Below the pieces are notes generated by a model. The model was not told where the DNA came from and searched no databases. It saw only the letters and a list, made by a program, of their open reading frames with translations. The translations under genes were made by a program, and so were the position numbers. Below, in pieces: positions 25,061 to 33,250 of a DNA stretch of 64,000 bases (its first letter is position 1; every line of letters begins with the position of its first letter). Location: assembly GCA_902799835.1 (NCBI GenBank), contig CADCCF010000005.1:124001-188000 (forward strand), read 5' to 3'. This stretch comes from an uncultured Pseudomonadota bacterium (GTDB lineage Bacteria; Pseudomonadota; Alphaproteobacteria; RF32; CAG-239).

Positions 25061-27187
25061 CTACTTACGCTTTAGTGCCGAAACCGGTTTAGGCTTTTTA
25101 TCGCCGGATTTATCAATTGCATCGGCAATCGGCGTATAAATTCGCACAGCCTTCGGTTTGGCGGTATAAGGGCGCTGACCGCATATATCCAAACCAACAG
25201 CTTTCAAAGCAGTCTCAATCGGAATAAACAAATCAGGCAGATTGTCATCTTTTTTGGTCTTGTGAGCAATACCGATAATATTGCCCTTCTGATCAATCAA
25301 AGCACCGCCCAAAGTAACTGTTTGCACGAATGTATCAACAATGATTTCCGCATCCTTGTCTTCGCTAAAGCGATAGCCGACTACACGCCCTTCATTATCG
25401 ATATAATTTTCGCCGTTTTCATCCAAATTAAGCATACCTAAAGTCAGTAAGATATCTTTATTAACTTCAGGCAATTTTAATTTCATCGGCAAAGGAGTAT
25501 ATTCAGTCGGCTTATCCAAAATCAACACTGCCACATTCTTATTGGGATTAACTCTGAATGCCGAAGCACTAAATTCTTTGCCGTTAATAGTCTTAAGATT
25601 ATAAATATTATTCTCTTTGACAATCAAATCGGCCGAGGTCAAAACCAAATTATCAGCGATAATCAATCCGGCACCCTTATCACCGCGCGCATTGTTCACT
25701 GATACAATGGATGAGCGTAAACGATAAAGATTTTGCGGCCGTAGATTCTCAAACGGCGGGTTGTTAACAATGCAGAACTTGTTGCTGACATTAGCAAAAG
25801 ACTTCTCACTTACGGTTTCAATCAAAGTTTGACCGCGTCCTTCGGTTCCTCCGGTCTCTTGAACTTCAATTTCTAAAGGAATATCAACGAAGAAATCGTC
25901 ACTTACACTGACATTTTCTTCTGCCTGCAACATCGGTTCTTCATCCATAACCATGCCGCGACAATCTCCGCGCATCGCAAAATTGCGATCACGTACTTGA
26001 GCTTTCATTTCAGCTTCTTGCCAACAAGCTTGAGTTTTGCAACCGCTCTTTGACTCAACTCCGCTGAATTCCAAATTAACCACATCAATTTTATCATGAT
26101 CAACCATGGTTAAATCTACCATATCAGGGCTGTTAATCATTTTTTGTTTTTCAACATAGCTTACCGGAATATAACTTACCGGAATCGACGATTGTGCATA
26201 ATTTCTTTGGCTTTCTTCCATTTGCATATCGCAATTTTGCATCATTTCGACACCGCGCAATTCCGGAGCATATTGGCGGGCGAAACAAGCATCGCATCGC
26301 TGATCATAGATGATGGAACGCAATTGCATTTCAATATCTTCCGGACGAATGCGTTGAGCCAAAGTAGTGTTAACACAGCTTATCTCCGGCAATTTTACCA
26401 AAGCATCTTCAAAAGAACGTTCAATCAACAGATTTTCACCATTCGGCTCACCTTCCATAACCTGACCATAACCGGTAGTAGTTCCGCGACAATAAACCGT
26501 ATCTTTGCGCAAGTTCATAATACGCCAAACAACGGTCATCTCCGAGGTTCCGCTACGCAAGCGTTTGTTTTTGGAAGCTTCCCAGTCAAATTCGTCACAG
26601 ATATTCATGAAATAATCAGTGATTTCCGCAGTTATCACATACTCAGGATAAGGCAATTTATCCGAATCCGGATAATAAACATTAGAACGATCAACCACAA
26701 CCGGATAAAAATCGTTTAAAGTCTCATAGAATACATCAAAAAAGTGCATATCCTTTTGAATAGTACGCCCTTCATTCAAATATGCGTTTTTCGATTCTCT
26801 GCGGCAACCGAACAATCTGAATTTATAATCGCCTAATTTGGTGTTCAGATCATCATATTTGCGACCTTTTTTGATGCGAAAATCAACATTTTCCAATTTT
26901 ACCGGAGCATAATAACTACGGCCTTTGTGCAACATATTATAAGCCGCATATTGATCCTCATTAATAATCAAGCTTTGATAGCGAACTTTTTGCTTGTCTT
27001 GAACATACGAAATACGACGCACCGGTTTTTTCTTGGATTTTTCACACATACAATCAAACAATCCGGGCGATTCTGTCAAATAATCATCAGCATTACACAT
27101 GCAAGGTATCAATTCGGGACTTTCCTTGCTGCAACCAACCAATGCCAATGCAGATAACACAATGGTAAGGCTCAATCTGTTACGCAT
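25061..27187 (-). CDS. Lipoprotein with HtrA-like pseudoprotease domain (708 aa)
   Basis: Envelope lipoprotein: signal peptide with lipobox LVGC, acylated Cys19. Residues ~25-330 are an uncharacterised Cys-rich region (CMC, CMCE, CDACF) with strand-like segments. Residues 330-470 look flexible. Residues ~485-665 read as a trypsin/HtrA-like fold (GAGLIIADNLVLTSADLI...NKNVAVLIL...TLGGALIDQKGNIIGIAH). Aligned with the intact DegP in this window, His becomes Asp520, Asp becomes Asn551 and Ser becomes Leu626, so catalysis should be lost. It is the last gene of a three-gene unit (29027-25061), 23 bases after yifB. It may be a scaffold or sensor, which is inference. Confidence 0.75.
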   Translation of the reverse strand: MRNRLSLTIVLSALALVGCSKESPELIPCMCNADDYLTESPGLFDCMCEKSKKKPVRRISYVQDKQKVRYQSLIINEDQYAAYNMLHKGRSYYAPVKLENVDFRIKKGRKYDDLNTKLGDYKFRLFGCRRESKNAYLNEGRTIQKDMHFFDVFYETLNDFYPVVVDRSNVYYPDSDKLPYPEYVITAEITDYFMNICDEFDWEASKNKRLRSGTSEMTVVWRIMNLRKDTVYCRGTTTGYGQVMEGEPNGENLLIERSFEDALVKLPEISCVNTTLAQRIRPEDIEMQLRSIIYDQRCDACFARQYAPELRGVEMMQNCDMQMEESQRNYAQSSIPVSYIPVSYVEKQKMINSPDMVDLTMVDHDKIDVVNLEFSGVESKSGCKTQACWQEAEMKAQVRDRNFAMRGDCRGMVMDEEPMLQAEENVSVSDDFFVDIPLEIEVQETGGTEGRGQTLIETVSEKSFANVSNKFCIVNNPPFENLRPQNLYRLRSSIVSVNNARGDKGAGLIIADNLVLTSADLIVKENNIYNLKTINGKEFSASAFRVNPNKNVAVLILDKPTEYTPLPMKLKLPEVNKDILLTLGMLNLDENGENYIDNEGRVVGYRFSEDKDAEIIVDTFVQTVTLGGALIDQKGNIIGIAHKTKKDDNLPDLFIPIETALKAVGLDICGQRPYTAKPKAVRIYTPIADAIDKSGDKKPKPVSALKRK

Positions 27188-27210
27188 ACTTAAACTGCTC
27201 CGTTATAACA

Positions 27211-28725
27211 TTAGAAATACAAACTTTGCCGATATGACAAAGCTTCAGCTACATGCAGTTTAAGTATTTTTGATTCGTTTTGCAAGTCTGCAATTGTTCT
27301 TGCTAACCGCAAAGTGCGATGATAGGCTCTCGCCGATAGTTTATACTTGTCAGCAAAGGCAATCAGCAATTGTTGAGCCTCATTATCGGTTGTGCAAATC
27401 TCTTCCAAAAGCTTACCTTTTAAACCGGCGTTGTTGTTAATTGAGTTTTCACCAAGCTCACGTAATCGGTTTATTTGGATTTCGCGCGCTTTTATAACTC
27501 GCTTTTGAATTTCAGCCGAGCTTTCACCTTGTGCTGCTTTACTCAAATCCCAAGGGCTGACCGCCGGAACATCTATCTTAATATCAATGCGATCCAAAAA
27601 CGGACCGGATAATTTGGCCATATACTCTTGTGCACAAATCGGTGCACGTTTACATTCTTTATCTGGTGTCCCCAAATATCCGCACTTGCAGGGATTCATC
27701 GCCGCAATAAGTTGAAAATTTGCCGGATATGTAACATGAGCATTAACTCTGGATATTTCAATGCTTTTATTTTCTAATGGTTGACGCAGAGCTTCCAAGG
27801 TTGGACGATTAAACTCCGGCAATTCATCCAAAAACAAAATTCCGTTATGAGCCAGCGAAATCTCCCCCGGTGTACCTTTACGACCGCCGCCTACCAAAGC
27901 CGGTGTCGAAGCCGAATGATGTGGAGCTCGAAACGGACGCTCAAAACTCAATCCCGACTCCGGCAAATTGCCGGCAATTGACATAATCATAGAAGTTTCC
28001 AAAGCTTCCTCAGTGGTCATGGGTGGCAAAATTCCCAAAATTCTTTGTGCCAACATTGATTTTCCGGCACCCGGAGGTCCGACCATCAACATATTATGTC
28101 CGCCGGCTGCTGCAACTTCCAATGCCCTTTTAGCGGTTTCTTGTCCTTTAACATCACTCATATCGGGATAATGTACCTGATTTTGGTTTATTTGCTTTTG
28201 CGGAGTCGGTAAAATTTCACTTCCTTTAAGATGGTTAATCAAATTTACCAAATAGGGGGCAGCTAATATTTCAGGTACCTCCGCCCAAGCAGCTTCTTGT
28301 GCACAACGGGCAGGGCAAACAAAACTCATATCGTGATGTTTGGCGTGAATAGCTGCCGGTAATACCCCGTTAATCGGTAAGATTTCACCATCAAGTCCCA
28401 GTTCGCCGATTACCAAATGTCCTTTCAGTTGTTCGCTTTTAATTACCCCCATAAGTCCCAACAATGCCATGGCAATTGGTAAATCAAAATGCGAACCCTC
28501 TTTAACCATGTCGGCCGGAGCCAAATTGATTAAAATTCTTTTGGCCGGAATTTGCAAGCCTAGAGATTGTAAAGCAGCTCTTACGCGTTCTTTGCTTTCG
28601 GCAATAGCTTTATCCGGCAAACCAACAATTATAAAATTGGGTAAACCTGAAGACATTTGCGCTTGGACATCAACATCCAAAACATCCAACCCACTAAAAG
28701 TAATTGTGCTGACATGGGTTAACAT
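27211..28725 (-). CDS. comM: YifB/ComM-family magnesium-chelatase-like AAA+ ATPase
   Basis: Member of the family whose ComM form is a branch-migration helicase that helps integrate transforming DNA. The N-terminal domain (about 1-170) has the Lon-protease-like fold typical of YifB. Walker A GPPGAGKS lies near residue 215 and Walker B LDELPEF follows. The C-terminal Mg-chelatase domain ends SYRQSLYF. A CxCG..C-type cluster (NPCKCGYLGTPDKECKRAPIC) is visible. The start at 28725 is chosen because AGGAGA lies 6-7 bases upstream and it gives the family N-terminus MLTHVSTITFSG. It is co-directional with the genes on both sides. Confidence 0.92.
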   Translation of the reverse strand: MLTHVSTITFSGLDVLDVDVQAQMSSGLPNFIIVGLPDKAIAESKERVRAALQSLGLQIPAKRILINLAPADMVKEGSHFDLPIAMALLGLMGVIKSEQLKGHLVIGELGLDGEILPINGVLPAAIHAKHHDMSFVCPARCAQEAAWAEVPEILAAPYLVNLINHLKGSEILPTPQKQINQNQVHYPDMSDVKGQETAKRALEVAAAGGHNMLMVGPPGAGKSMLAQRILGILPPMTTEEALETSMIMSIAGNLPESGLSFERPFRAPHHSASTPALVGGGRKGTPGEISLAHNGILFLDELPEFNRPTLEALRQPLENKSIEISRVNAHVTYPANFQLIAAMNPCKCGYLGTPDKECKRAPICAQEYMAKLSGPFLDRIDIKIDVPAVSPWDLSKAAQGESSAEIQKRVIKAREIQINRLRELGENSINNNAGLKGKLLEEICTTDNEAQQLLIAFADKYKLSARAYHRTLRLARTIADLQNESKILKLHVAEALSYRQSLYF

Positions 28726-28736
28726 TAAATAATCTC

Positions 28737-29027
28737 CTACCAACGCGGAGTGAGTTCATTTTGCCGCCATCTGCGTGTCGGATAGGTTTCAACCGTCAGA
28801 AAATCAAATTTTGCTGTTTTGTAAGGAATATACTTCATGCGAATAAAGCCTTGGCTTTCAAAATATTGGGCGCACTCATCGGCACTCGAATGAGAATTAT
28901 TGTAACAATAAGCTACCTCGCGAGTTTTAATATTTTGCAACCCGATTGGTTCTTCATATTGAGCCTTTGCCGACATTGAACCGAGCAACATAATGCTTAA
29001 GCACACTAAAAAATACTTGTTTAACAT
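28737..29027 (-). CDS. Small secreted protein, 96 aa
   Basis: Unknown. A clear signal peptide (MLNKYFLVCLSIMLLGSMSAKA) is followed by ~74 residues with two Cys (CYNNSHSSADEC) that may form a disulfide, and a basic Arg/Trp-rich tail. The start at 29027 is preferred to an in-frame GTG at 29051, since AAGGAG lies 11 bases ahead of the ATG. It lies 11 bases upstream of yifB, so the two are probably co-transcribed. Confidence 0.65.
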   Translation of the reverse strand: MLNKYFLVCLSIMLLGSMSAKAQYEEPIGLQNIKTREVAYCYNNSHSSADECAQYFESQGFIRMKYIPYKTAKFDFLTVETYPTRRWRQNELTPRW

Positions 29028-29144
29028 TATAGCCAAACTCCTTACAACCACATTTTATAATGCAATTATAGATAATAATTATTAAATCTTCTTTAATTGT
29101 GGTAGATTTAATCGGATTTTATTTTGTTTTGTGCAAAAAAACTC

Positions 29145-29173
29145 TTGCATTTATTACATTTTTTTGTTATACC
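29145..29173 (+). promoter_or_regulatory. Promoter of the rpsF operon
   Basis: TTGCAT (29145-29150), 17-base spacer, TATACC (29168-29173). Confidence 0.6.
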
Positions 29174-29186
29174 ACACCTCGTCCTT

Positions 29187-29234
29187 GCCATAGTCATTGT
29201 GCTATGGCTATACAAGAACCGCGTGGCAACACGC
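29187..29234 (+). promoter_or_regulatory. Structured leader of rpsF, possible S6:S18 autoregulatory element
   Basis: Two hairpins precede rpsF. GCCATAG (29187-29193) pairs with CTATGGC (29202-29208). GCGTG (29221-29225) pairs with CACGC (29230-29234) with loop GCAA and is preceded by CC, making a CCG. Leaders that bind the S6:S18 complex carry a conserved CCG, but the fold here was not modelled. Confidence 0.4.
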
Positions 29235-29267
29235 ATTGTTGAGAAATCCATAAGGAGAATAATAAAT

Positions 29268-29621
29268 ATGAATAAATATGAGAGTGTGCTGATTGCACGC
29301 CAAGATTTGGGCGCCTCGCAAGTAAACTCGCTGATTGATTCTTTGAAAGAAGTTGTCAGCAAACAGGGCGGTGAGGTTGTTCGCGTTGATAATTGGGGAT
29401 TGAAAAATCTCGCTTATCGCATTAAGAAAAACCGCAAAGGTCACTATGTTTTGCTTAACATTTCTGCTCCGGCCACTGCAGTTGCCGAGTATGAGCGTGT
29501 TATGCGTGTTAACGAAGATATTATTCGTTATATGACCATCAAGGTTGACGAGTTCTCGGAAAACACTTCGGGTTCTTCTGACGAAGTTTCGGCAACATCA
29601 GTTGAAGAGCAAGGAGAATAA
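29268..29621 (+). CDS. rpsF: Ribosomal protein bS6
   Basis: Small-subunit ribosomal protein that binds bS18 and 16S rRNA. The 117-residue protein starts [22 protein letters not shown] and contains the S6 core ([28 protein letters not shown]). The Asp/Glu/Ser-rich C-terminal tail ([17 protein letters not shown]) is a common extension. The start at 29268 has AAGGAG upstream, and longer in-frame forms would run through the leader hairpins. It is first in rpsF-rpsR-rplI, with rpsR starting 2 bases after the stop. Confidence 0.97.
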   Translation: MNKYESVLIARQDLGASQVNSLIDSLKEVVSKQGGEVVRVDNWGLKNLAYRIKKNRKGHYVLLNISAPATAVAEYERVMRVNEDIIRYMTIKVDEFSENTSGSSDEVSATSVEEQGE

Positions 29622-29623
29622 TC

Positions 29624-29854
29624 ATGGCTACTAAACAAGTATTTTTTAGAAGAAAAAAGAGCTGTCCGTTTTCTGGTGAAGACGCTTTGAAGATTGACTA
29701 CAAAGATGTTAAACTTTTGTCGCGTTATATCTCGGAAAAAGGCAAGATTATTCCCAGCCGCATTACTTCGGTATCTGCCAAAAAGCAAAGAGAACTTGCT
29801 CGCGCTATTAAAAGAGCACGTTATTTGGCTCTGTTGCCTTATGTTGCAATGTAG
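29624..29854 (+). CDS. rpsR: Ribosomal protein bS18
   Basis: Small-subunit protein that pairs with bS6. At 76 residues it is full length, with the core motif [19 protein letters not shown] and the C-terminal [19 protein letters not shown]. Its N-terminal [15 protein letters not shown] contains the usual single Cys. CAAGGAG of rpsF's end acts as its Shine-Dalgarno. It is the middle gene of the operon. Confidence 0.98.
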   Translation: MATKQVFFRRKKSCPFSGEDALKIDYKDVKLLSRYISEKGKIIPSRITSVSAKKQRELARAIKRARYLALLPYVAM

Positions 29855-29872
29855 TTTTGAGGGAGAAAGAAC

Positions 29873-30358
29873 ATGGAAGTTATCTTACTTGAACACATTG
29901 AAAAATTAGGCAAAATGGGTGACAAAGTTACCGTAAAAAATGGTTATGCTCGTAACTATTTGTTGCCATTGAAAAAAGCTTTGCGTGCTACCGAGGCAAA
30001 CTTAGCTGTTTATGAAAAGCAAAAAGCTGAGTTGGAAGCTCACAACAAAAAATTGTTTGATGAAGCTACAAAATTGGCAAATGCCTTGAACGGATATTCA
30101 ACAGTTTTGATTCGTCAAGCTGCCGAAACCGGTCAATTGTATGGTTCGGTTACCATTCGTGACATTGCTGCCGCGATTAAGGAAGCCGGTCATTCAGTTG
30201 AACGTCGTCAAATCTTCTTGGATAAAACCATCAAAGATTTGGGTATCTACAAGGTTAAATTGAATCTTCACCCTGAAGTAACTCAAACCATTTTGGTTAA
30301 TGTTGCTCGTAGTGAAGACGAAGCCAAAAAACAGGCTAAAGCCTTTGAAAATGCTTAA
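29873..30358 (+). CDS. rplI: Ribosomal protein bL9
   Basis: Large-subunit protein at the base of the L1 stalk. At 161 residues the N-terminal domain matches the family (MEVILLEHIEKLGKMGD and VKNGYARNYLLP). A long connecting helix (~45-75) and the C-terminal domain (KTIKDLGIYKVKLNLHPEV) follow. GGGAGAAAG precedes the ATG. It is the last gene of the operon, closed by the terminator at 30378-30412. Confidence 0.98.
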   Translation: MEVILLEHIEKLGKMGDKVTVKNGYARNYLLPLKKALRATEANLAVYEKQKAELEAHNKKLFDEATKLANALNGYSTVLIRQAAETGQLYGSVTIRDIAAAIKEAGHSVERRQIFLDKTIKDLGIYKVKLNLHPEVTQTILVNVARSEDEAKKQAKAFENA

Positions 30359-30377
30359 ATTTTAAGTTTTAGATTGA

Positions 30378-30412
30378 GAAGCTCCCGTAACCTGTTGTTG
30401 CGGGAGTTTTTA
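30378..30412 (+). terminator. Intrinsic terminator after rplI
   Basis: CTCCCG pairs with CGGGAG across a 13-base loop, then TTTTT. Confidence 0.88.
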
Positions 30413-31762
30413 TCTGCGTACAGTATCAGTTTTAGATTTGCCGATTAAACTAGTATTGAGTTGCTTCTGTGAAACCAGCTCTTTTATAGGTTCTGGAATC
30501 AAAGATTTTATAGCTGTCTTACGGGCCGCCTTGGGAGAACAAGCTTCATTACCCGGAGCGCATAATAAAGAGCAATCAATATCTTTGTTAATTTTTACTA
30601 TCCAATAATCTTTTCCTTTTATATTAATTTTCCTTTCTCCTTTATGCTCATTATCATGTAAATCTTTATCTATAATCAATTCTAAATTAAAATATTTATT
30701 TAGGAGTTTTTTATTTATCCATGACTTCAATAACACATGATATTTGCGATCAATTTTGTGGTGCACTGTTATATGACTACTTTCAATACGACGTTTTTCT
30801 TTTTCGGATAATCTGTCATATATTGCCTGTTCTTTAGGGTTTAAGAAAGCAAGGGCTTTAAAACCTGTATTTCCTTTCATCAATTGTGATATCCACGGAG
30901 ATATACAGTTTTCTATATATTTTTCTTTCGTAACATGGTCATCCTTAAAATATTTTTGTTTATGATACCAACACCCATCAACGGCTGTCCGATAACTTTT
31001 TTTGGCAACGGTTGCAATTTCTTCATTAGTTAATTCCGGATTTTCCAAATCTTTACGTATATTGTCATACAAATAGCTGGGTAATTCTTTATTACTGTTG
31101 GTTAATTCTTGTCCCATCCAAAGCATATTACCCATAAATGTCAAAAATTTTCCACGTTCGCTATCATCAAATATATCATACAAATCATGGTTTACACTAA
31201 CATCCTCTTCAGCCAACACTACAAAAAACGGCAAATCGGCAATTTGTTTATTAACTTTTGGTTCAATTACTTGTAGCAATTCGTTATCGGGATCTTCTAA
31301 TTTGGCAATAGCGAAGTCCTCCGCTAACATTTCTTTTATTTTGTTAATTTGAGTATCATTATTTAATGTTTTTAAATCATCTAAATTATTCACCCCTTGG
31401 GGGAGAAGAGCCTCGGCATATTTCAATAAACTAATCTGCGAGTTATCATTGGTTTTTGTCTTGCCTAAATCACTAATTACACTCTCTGCTTCATATTCTT
31501 TTAATTTATCAAGCAAAAGCTCATCTGATTTTATTTGATAATTACTATCCAATACGCCCCATTTATTCAACATTTCAATAGTATCAATATCAACATCCAA
31601 GAGTTTTTGCTCATATTCTTTTTTGTATTGTTGAAAAGTTTTCGAATCAAGAGTCATATTACAAGATTCGTAAATTTGTATAATTTTACTGGCACAATAA
31701 ACTCTTGTTGTTAATGGTATTTTATCTGGATTAATTTTCTTTATTGCAGGTGCTTTTGCCAT
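30410..31762 (-). CDS. Hypothetical protein with HNH-like C-terminal motif (450 aa)
   Basis: No recognised family for the whole protein. It is cytoplasmic, acidic and helical in the first ~320 residues. Near the end, ITVHHKIDRKYH (His334-His335), FNLELI (Asn359) and DLHDNEH (His369, His373) have the order His-His...Asn-Leu...His...His seen in HNH/LHH-type nucleases. This is a pattern match by eye. AAGGAT lies ahead of the ATG at 31762. It converges on rplI, and the two terminal regions nearly touch (stop at 30410 inside the rplI terminator). Confidence 0.6.
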   Translation of the reverse strand: MAKAPAIKKINPDKIPLTTRVYCASKIIQIYESCNMTLDSKTFQQYKKEYEQKLLDVDIDTIEMLNKWGVLDSNYQIKSDELLLDKLKEYEAESVISDLGKTKTNDNSQISLLKYAEALLPQGVNNLDDLKTLNNDTQINKIKEMLAEDFAIAKLEDPDNELLQVIEPKVNKQIADLPFFVVLAEEDVSVNHDLYDIFDDSERGKFLTFMGNMLWMGQELTNSNKELPSYLYDNIRKDLENPELTNEEIATVAKKSYRTAVDGCWYHKQKYFKDDHVTKEKYIENCISPWISQLMKGNTGFKALAFLNPKEQAIYDRLSEKEKRRIESSHITVHHKIDRKYHVLLKSWINKKLLNKYFNLELIIDKDLHDNEHKGERKINIKGKDYWIVKINKDIDCSLLCAPGNEACSPKAARKTAIKSLIPEPIKELVSQKQLNTSLIGKSKTDTVRR

Positions 31763-31835
31763 ATTGTAATCCTTTTATCAAACTAATTATAGATATTTTA
31801 ACTCTGATAAGCAATTTTGTCAATAAATTTAAATG

Positions 31836-31864
31836 TTGACAAAATTTACGAATCGTGTTAGTTT
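31836..31864 (+). promoter_or_regulatory. Putative promoter
   Basis: TTGACA (31836-31841), 17 bases, TAGTTT (31859-31864), giving a ~20-nt leader before ATG 31891. Confidence 0.55.
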
Positions 31865-31890
31865 ATGCCCACGAAAAAAATTATTAAAGT

Positions 31891-32226
31891 ATGGATATAA
31901 AGCAGATTAAAAAAGTTCACGGTTTGCAAGGCAAATGCGTGAGCTACGGTGTCCTTGAGGTAAAAACTCATGGTGGGAAAGAAAAGCTGAAACCGGCCTT
32001 ATGGATACGGGGGAGTCGTCAATATTTCGACTTTGAAGCTTTCAAGTTCTATACCCAAGTTGAGTTGTCGGAAATATCCCGCAAGGTGTATTCGGCAAAA
32101 CTCGAAAGAAAGGACGGAAAAATCCGGCTCGTCGCCGAAGGTGACCGGGTGGTAGAACTTCCCCGTGACTATTTCGATAAGCTCTATGAGCGGCTTATCT
32201 ACAAAAAGGATACCATTATCCTCTAA
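31891..32226 (+). CDS. Hypothetical protein, 111 aa
   Basis: Unknown. It is a compact basic protein, predicted mostly beta (CVSYGVLEVKT...LKPALWIRGSRQYFDFEAF...KVYSAKLERKDGKIRLVAEGDRVVELP), with no signal peptide or Cys cluster. It has its own promoter and a perfect terminator. The leader is A/T with no Shine-Dalgarno. The coding sequence is somewhat G+C-richer than its flanks. Confidence 0.65.
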   Translation: MDIKQIKKVHGLQGKCVSYGVLEVKTHGGKEKLKPALWIRGSRQYFDFEAFKFYTQVELSEISRKVYSAKLERKDGKIRLVAEGDRVVELPRDYFDKLYERLIYKKDTIIL

Positions 32227-32234
32227 AGCTCATA

Positions 32235-32275
32235 AAAAATGCCCCTTCATCCGTGATGAAGCGGCATTTTTTTTG
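32235..32275 (+). terminator. Intrinsic terminator
   Basis: AATGCC-CTTCAT pairs with ATGAAG-GGCATT across one C-C mismatch, with A and T tracts. Confidence 0.9.
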
Positions 32276-32288
32276 GTTTAACTTACTT

Positions 32289-33038
32289 TTATTTTAGCCA
32301 ATAATTTGCATTAAAATTAGCATAAATTTTTAATGTTCCGCTTTGTATCGGGGTTGCGGCTTCCGGTATAGCGGCATCCATTGTTGCATTAGCCATCAAC
32401 ATTCCCTTGGCCATCATGCGATAAGGAACCGGTCTGGGAGAATTTTCTGAGCAGTTGGCATTGATTGACTGCACACCGATAATTTTGGTTCGGGATGCGG
32501 CTGCTGCAACTTCGGCTCTTTTGTATGCTTTTACTGCAGCTTCATCAATCAATTCGCGGCATTTTGCTTCATATTCCGACACCGCAAAATTAAGGTCATT
32601 AATATCGGTTGCCCCGAGACTTATGGCTTTATCAATTATATCACCGAGTTGCGCGATATTTTGGGTATGTATCACAATTTGGTTAGAAACCTCATATTTA
32701 TCCATCACTTGGCGTTTCAGTTCGTGATTATAAACATAAATTGGTCTGGCATCATAGTTGGCAGTTTTGATATAATCGCCTTTTTGTTGATCAATCATGT
32801 TTTGCAACATAGTGTAGATTTTATCCGATTTATCTTTGTTTTCTTTAGCAGCTTTTTGTAAAGAATTTTTATCTGAGGTTTTGATTGCTACTGTAATTTC
32901 TACTACATCAGGTGCAATCTCAGCCTCAGAAGAAGTGTTGATTGATATGGTTCCTCTGGTATCCTCGCTGTTTTTAGCCATACCGAAACCTATAATTCCG
33001 GCAATCAGTATAATTATGGCAAATCCCCAATTTTTCAT
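32289..33038 (-). CDS. SIMPL-domain (DUF541) envelope protein
   Basis: Periplasmic or membrane-anchored protein of the SIMPL family, whose biochemical role is not settled. Residues 5-20 form an N-terminal hydrophobic anchor or signal. The SIMPL domain follows (GTISINTSSEAEIAPDVVEITVAIKT) with the central helix of Lys/Asp/Asn residues. The DLNFAVSEYEAKCRELIDEAAVKAYKRAE segment is typical, and the C-terminus reads TLKIYANFNANYWLK. TGGAG lies before the ATG. It is a stand-alone gene. Confidence 0.85.
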   Translation of the reverse strand: MKNWGFAIIILIAGIIGFGMAKNSEDTRGTISINTSSEAEIAPDVVEITVAIKTSDKNSLQKAAKENKDKSDKIYTMLQNMIDQQKGDYIKTANYDARPIYVYNHELKRQVMDKYEVSNQIVIHTQNIAQLGDIIDKAISLGATDINDLNFAVSEYEAKCRELIDEAAVKAYKRAEVAAAASRTKIIGVQSINANCSENSPRPVPYRMMAKGMLMANATMDAAIPEAATPIQSGTLKIYANFNANYWLK

Positions 33039-33250
33039 GCTGTTACTCCATTTTATCTGTTAACAAAAACTCTGACAAAGTTCGATACAACCCTCTCTAA
33101 AATAATCATATTAGCACAATACGCAAGTTTTTTCTGACTATTAATAATATATTTATGAATTTTTTGTTACGCTATTGTAATAGTGTTGTTATTTATATCA
33201 ATTTGTGCTAAAATTTAAGTAATATTTGAAAACTGTATGGAGATATGGTC

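Noticed and set aside
26144..26719. Plus-strand 191-codon frame inside the lipoprotein gene
   Set aside because: Antisense shadow. The lipoprotein has a lipobox and HtrA-like domain in frame.
29028..29051. GTG start extending the small secreted protein
   Set aside because: It would put charged residues ahead of the signal peptide and lacks a ribosome site. The ATG at 29027 is better.
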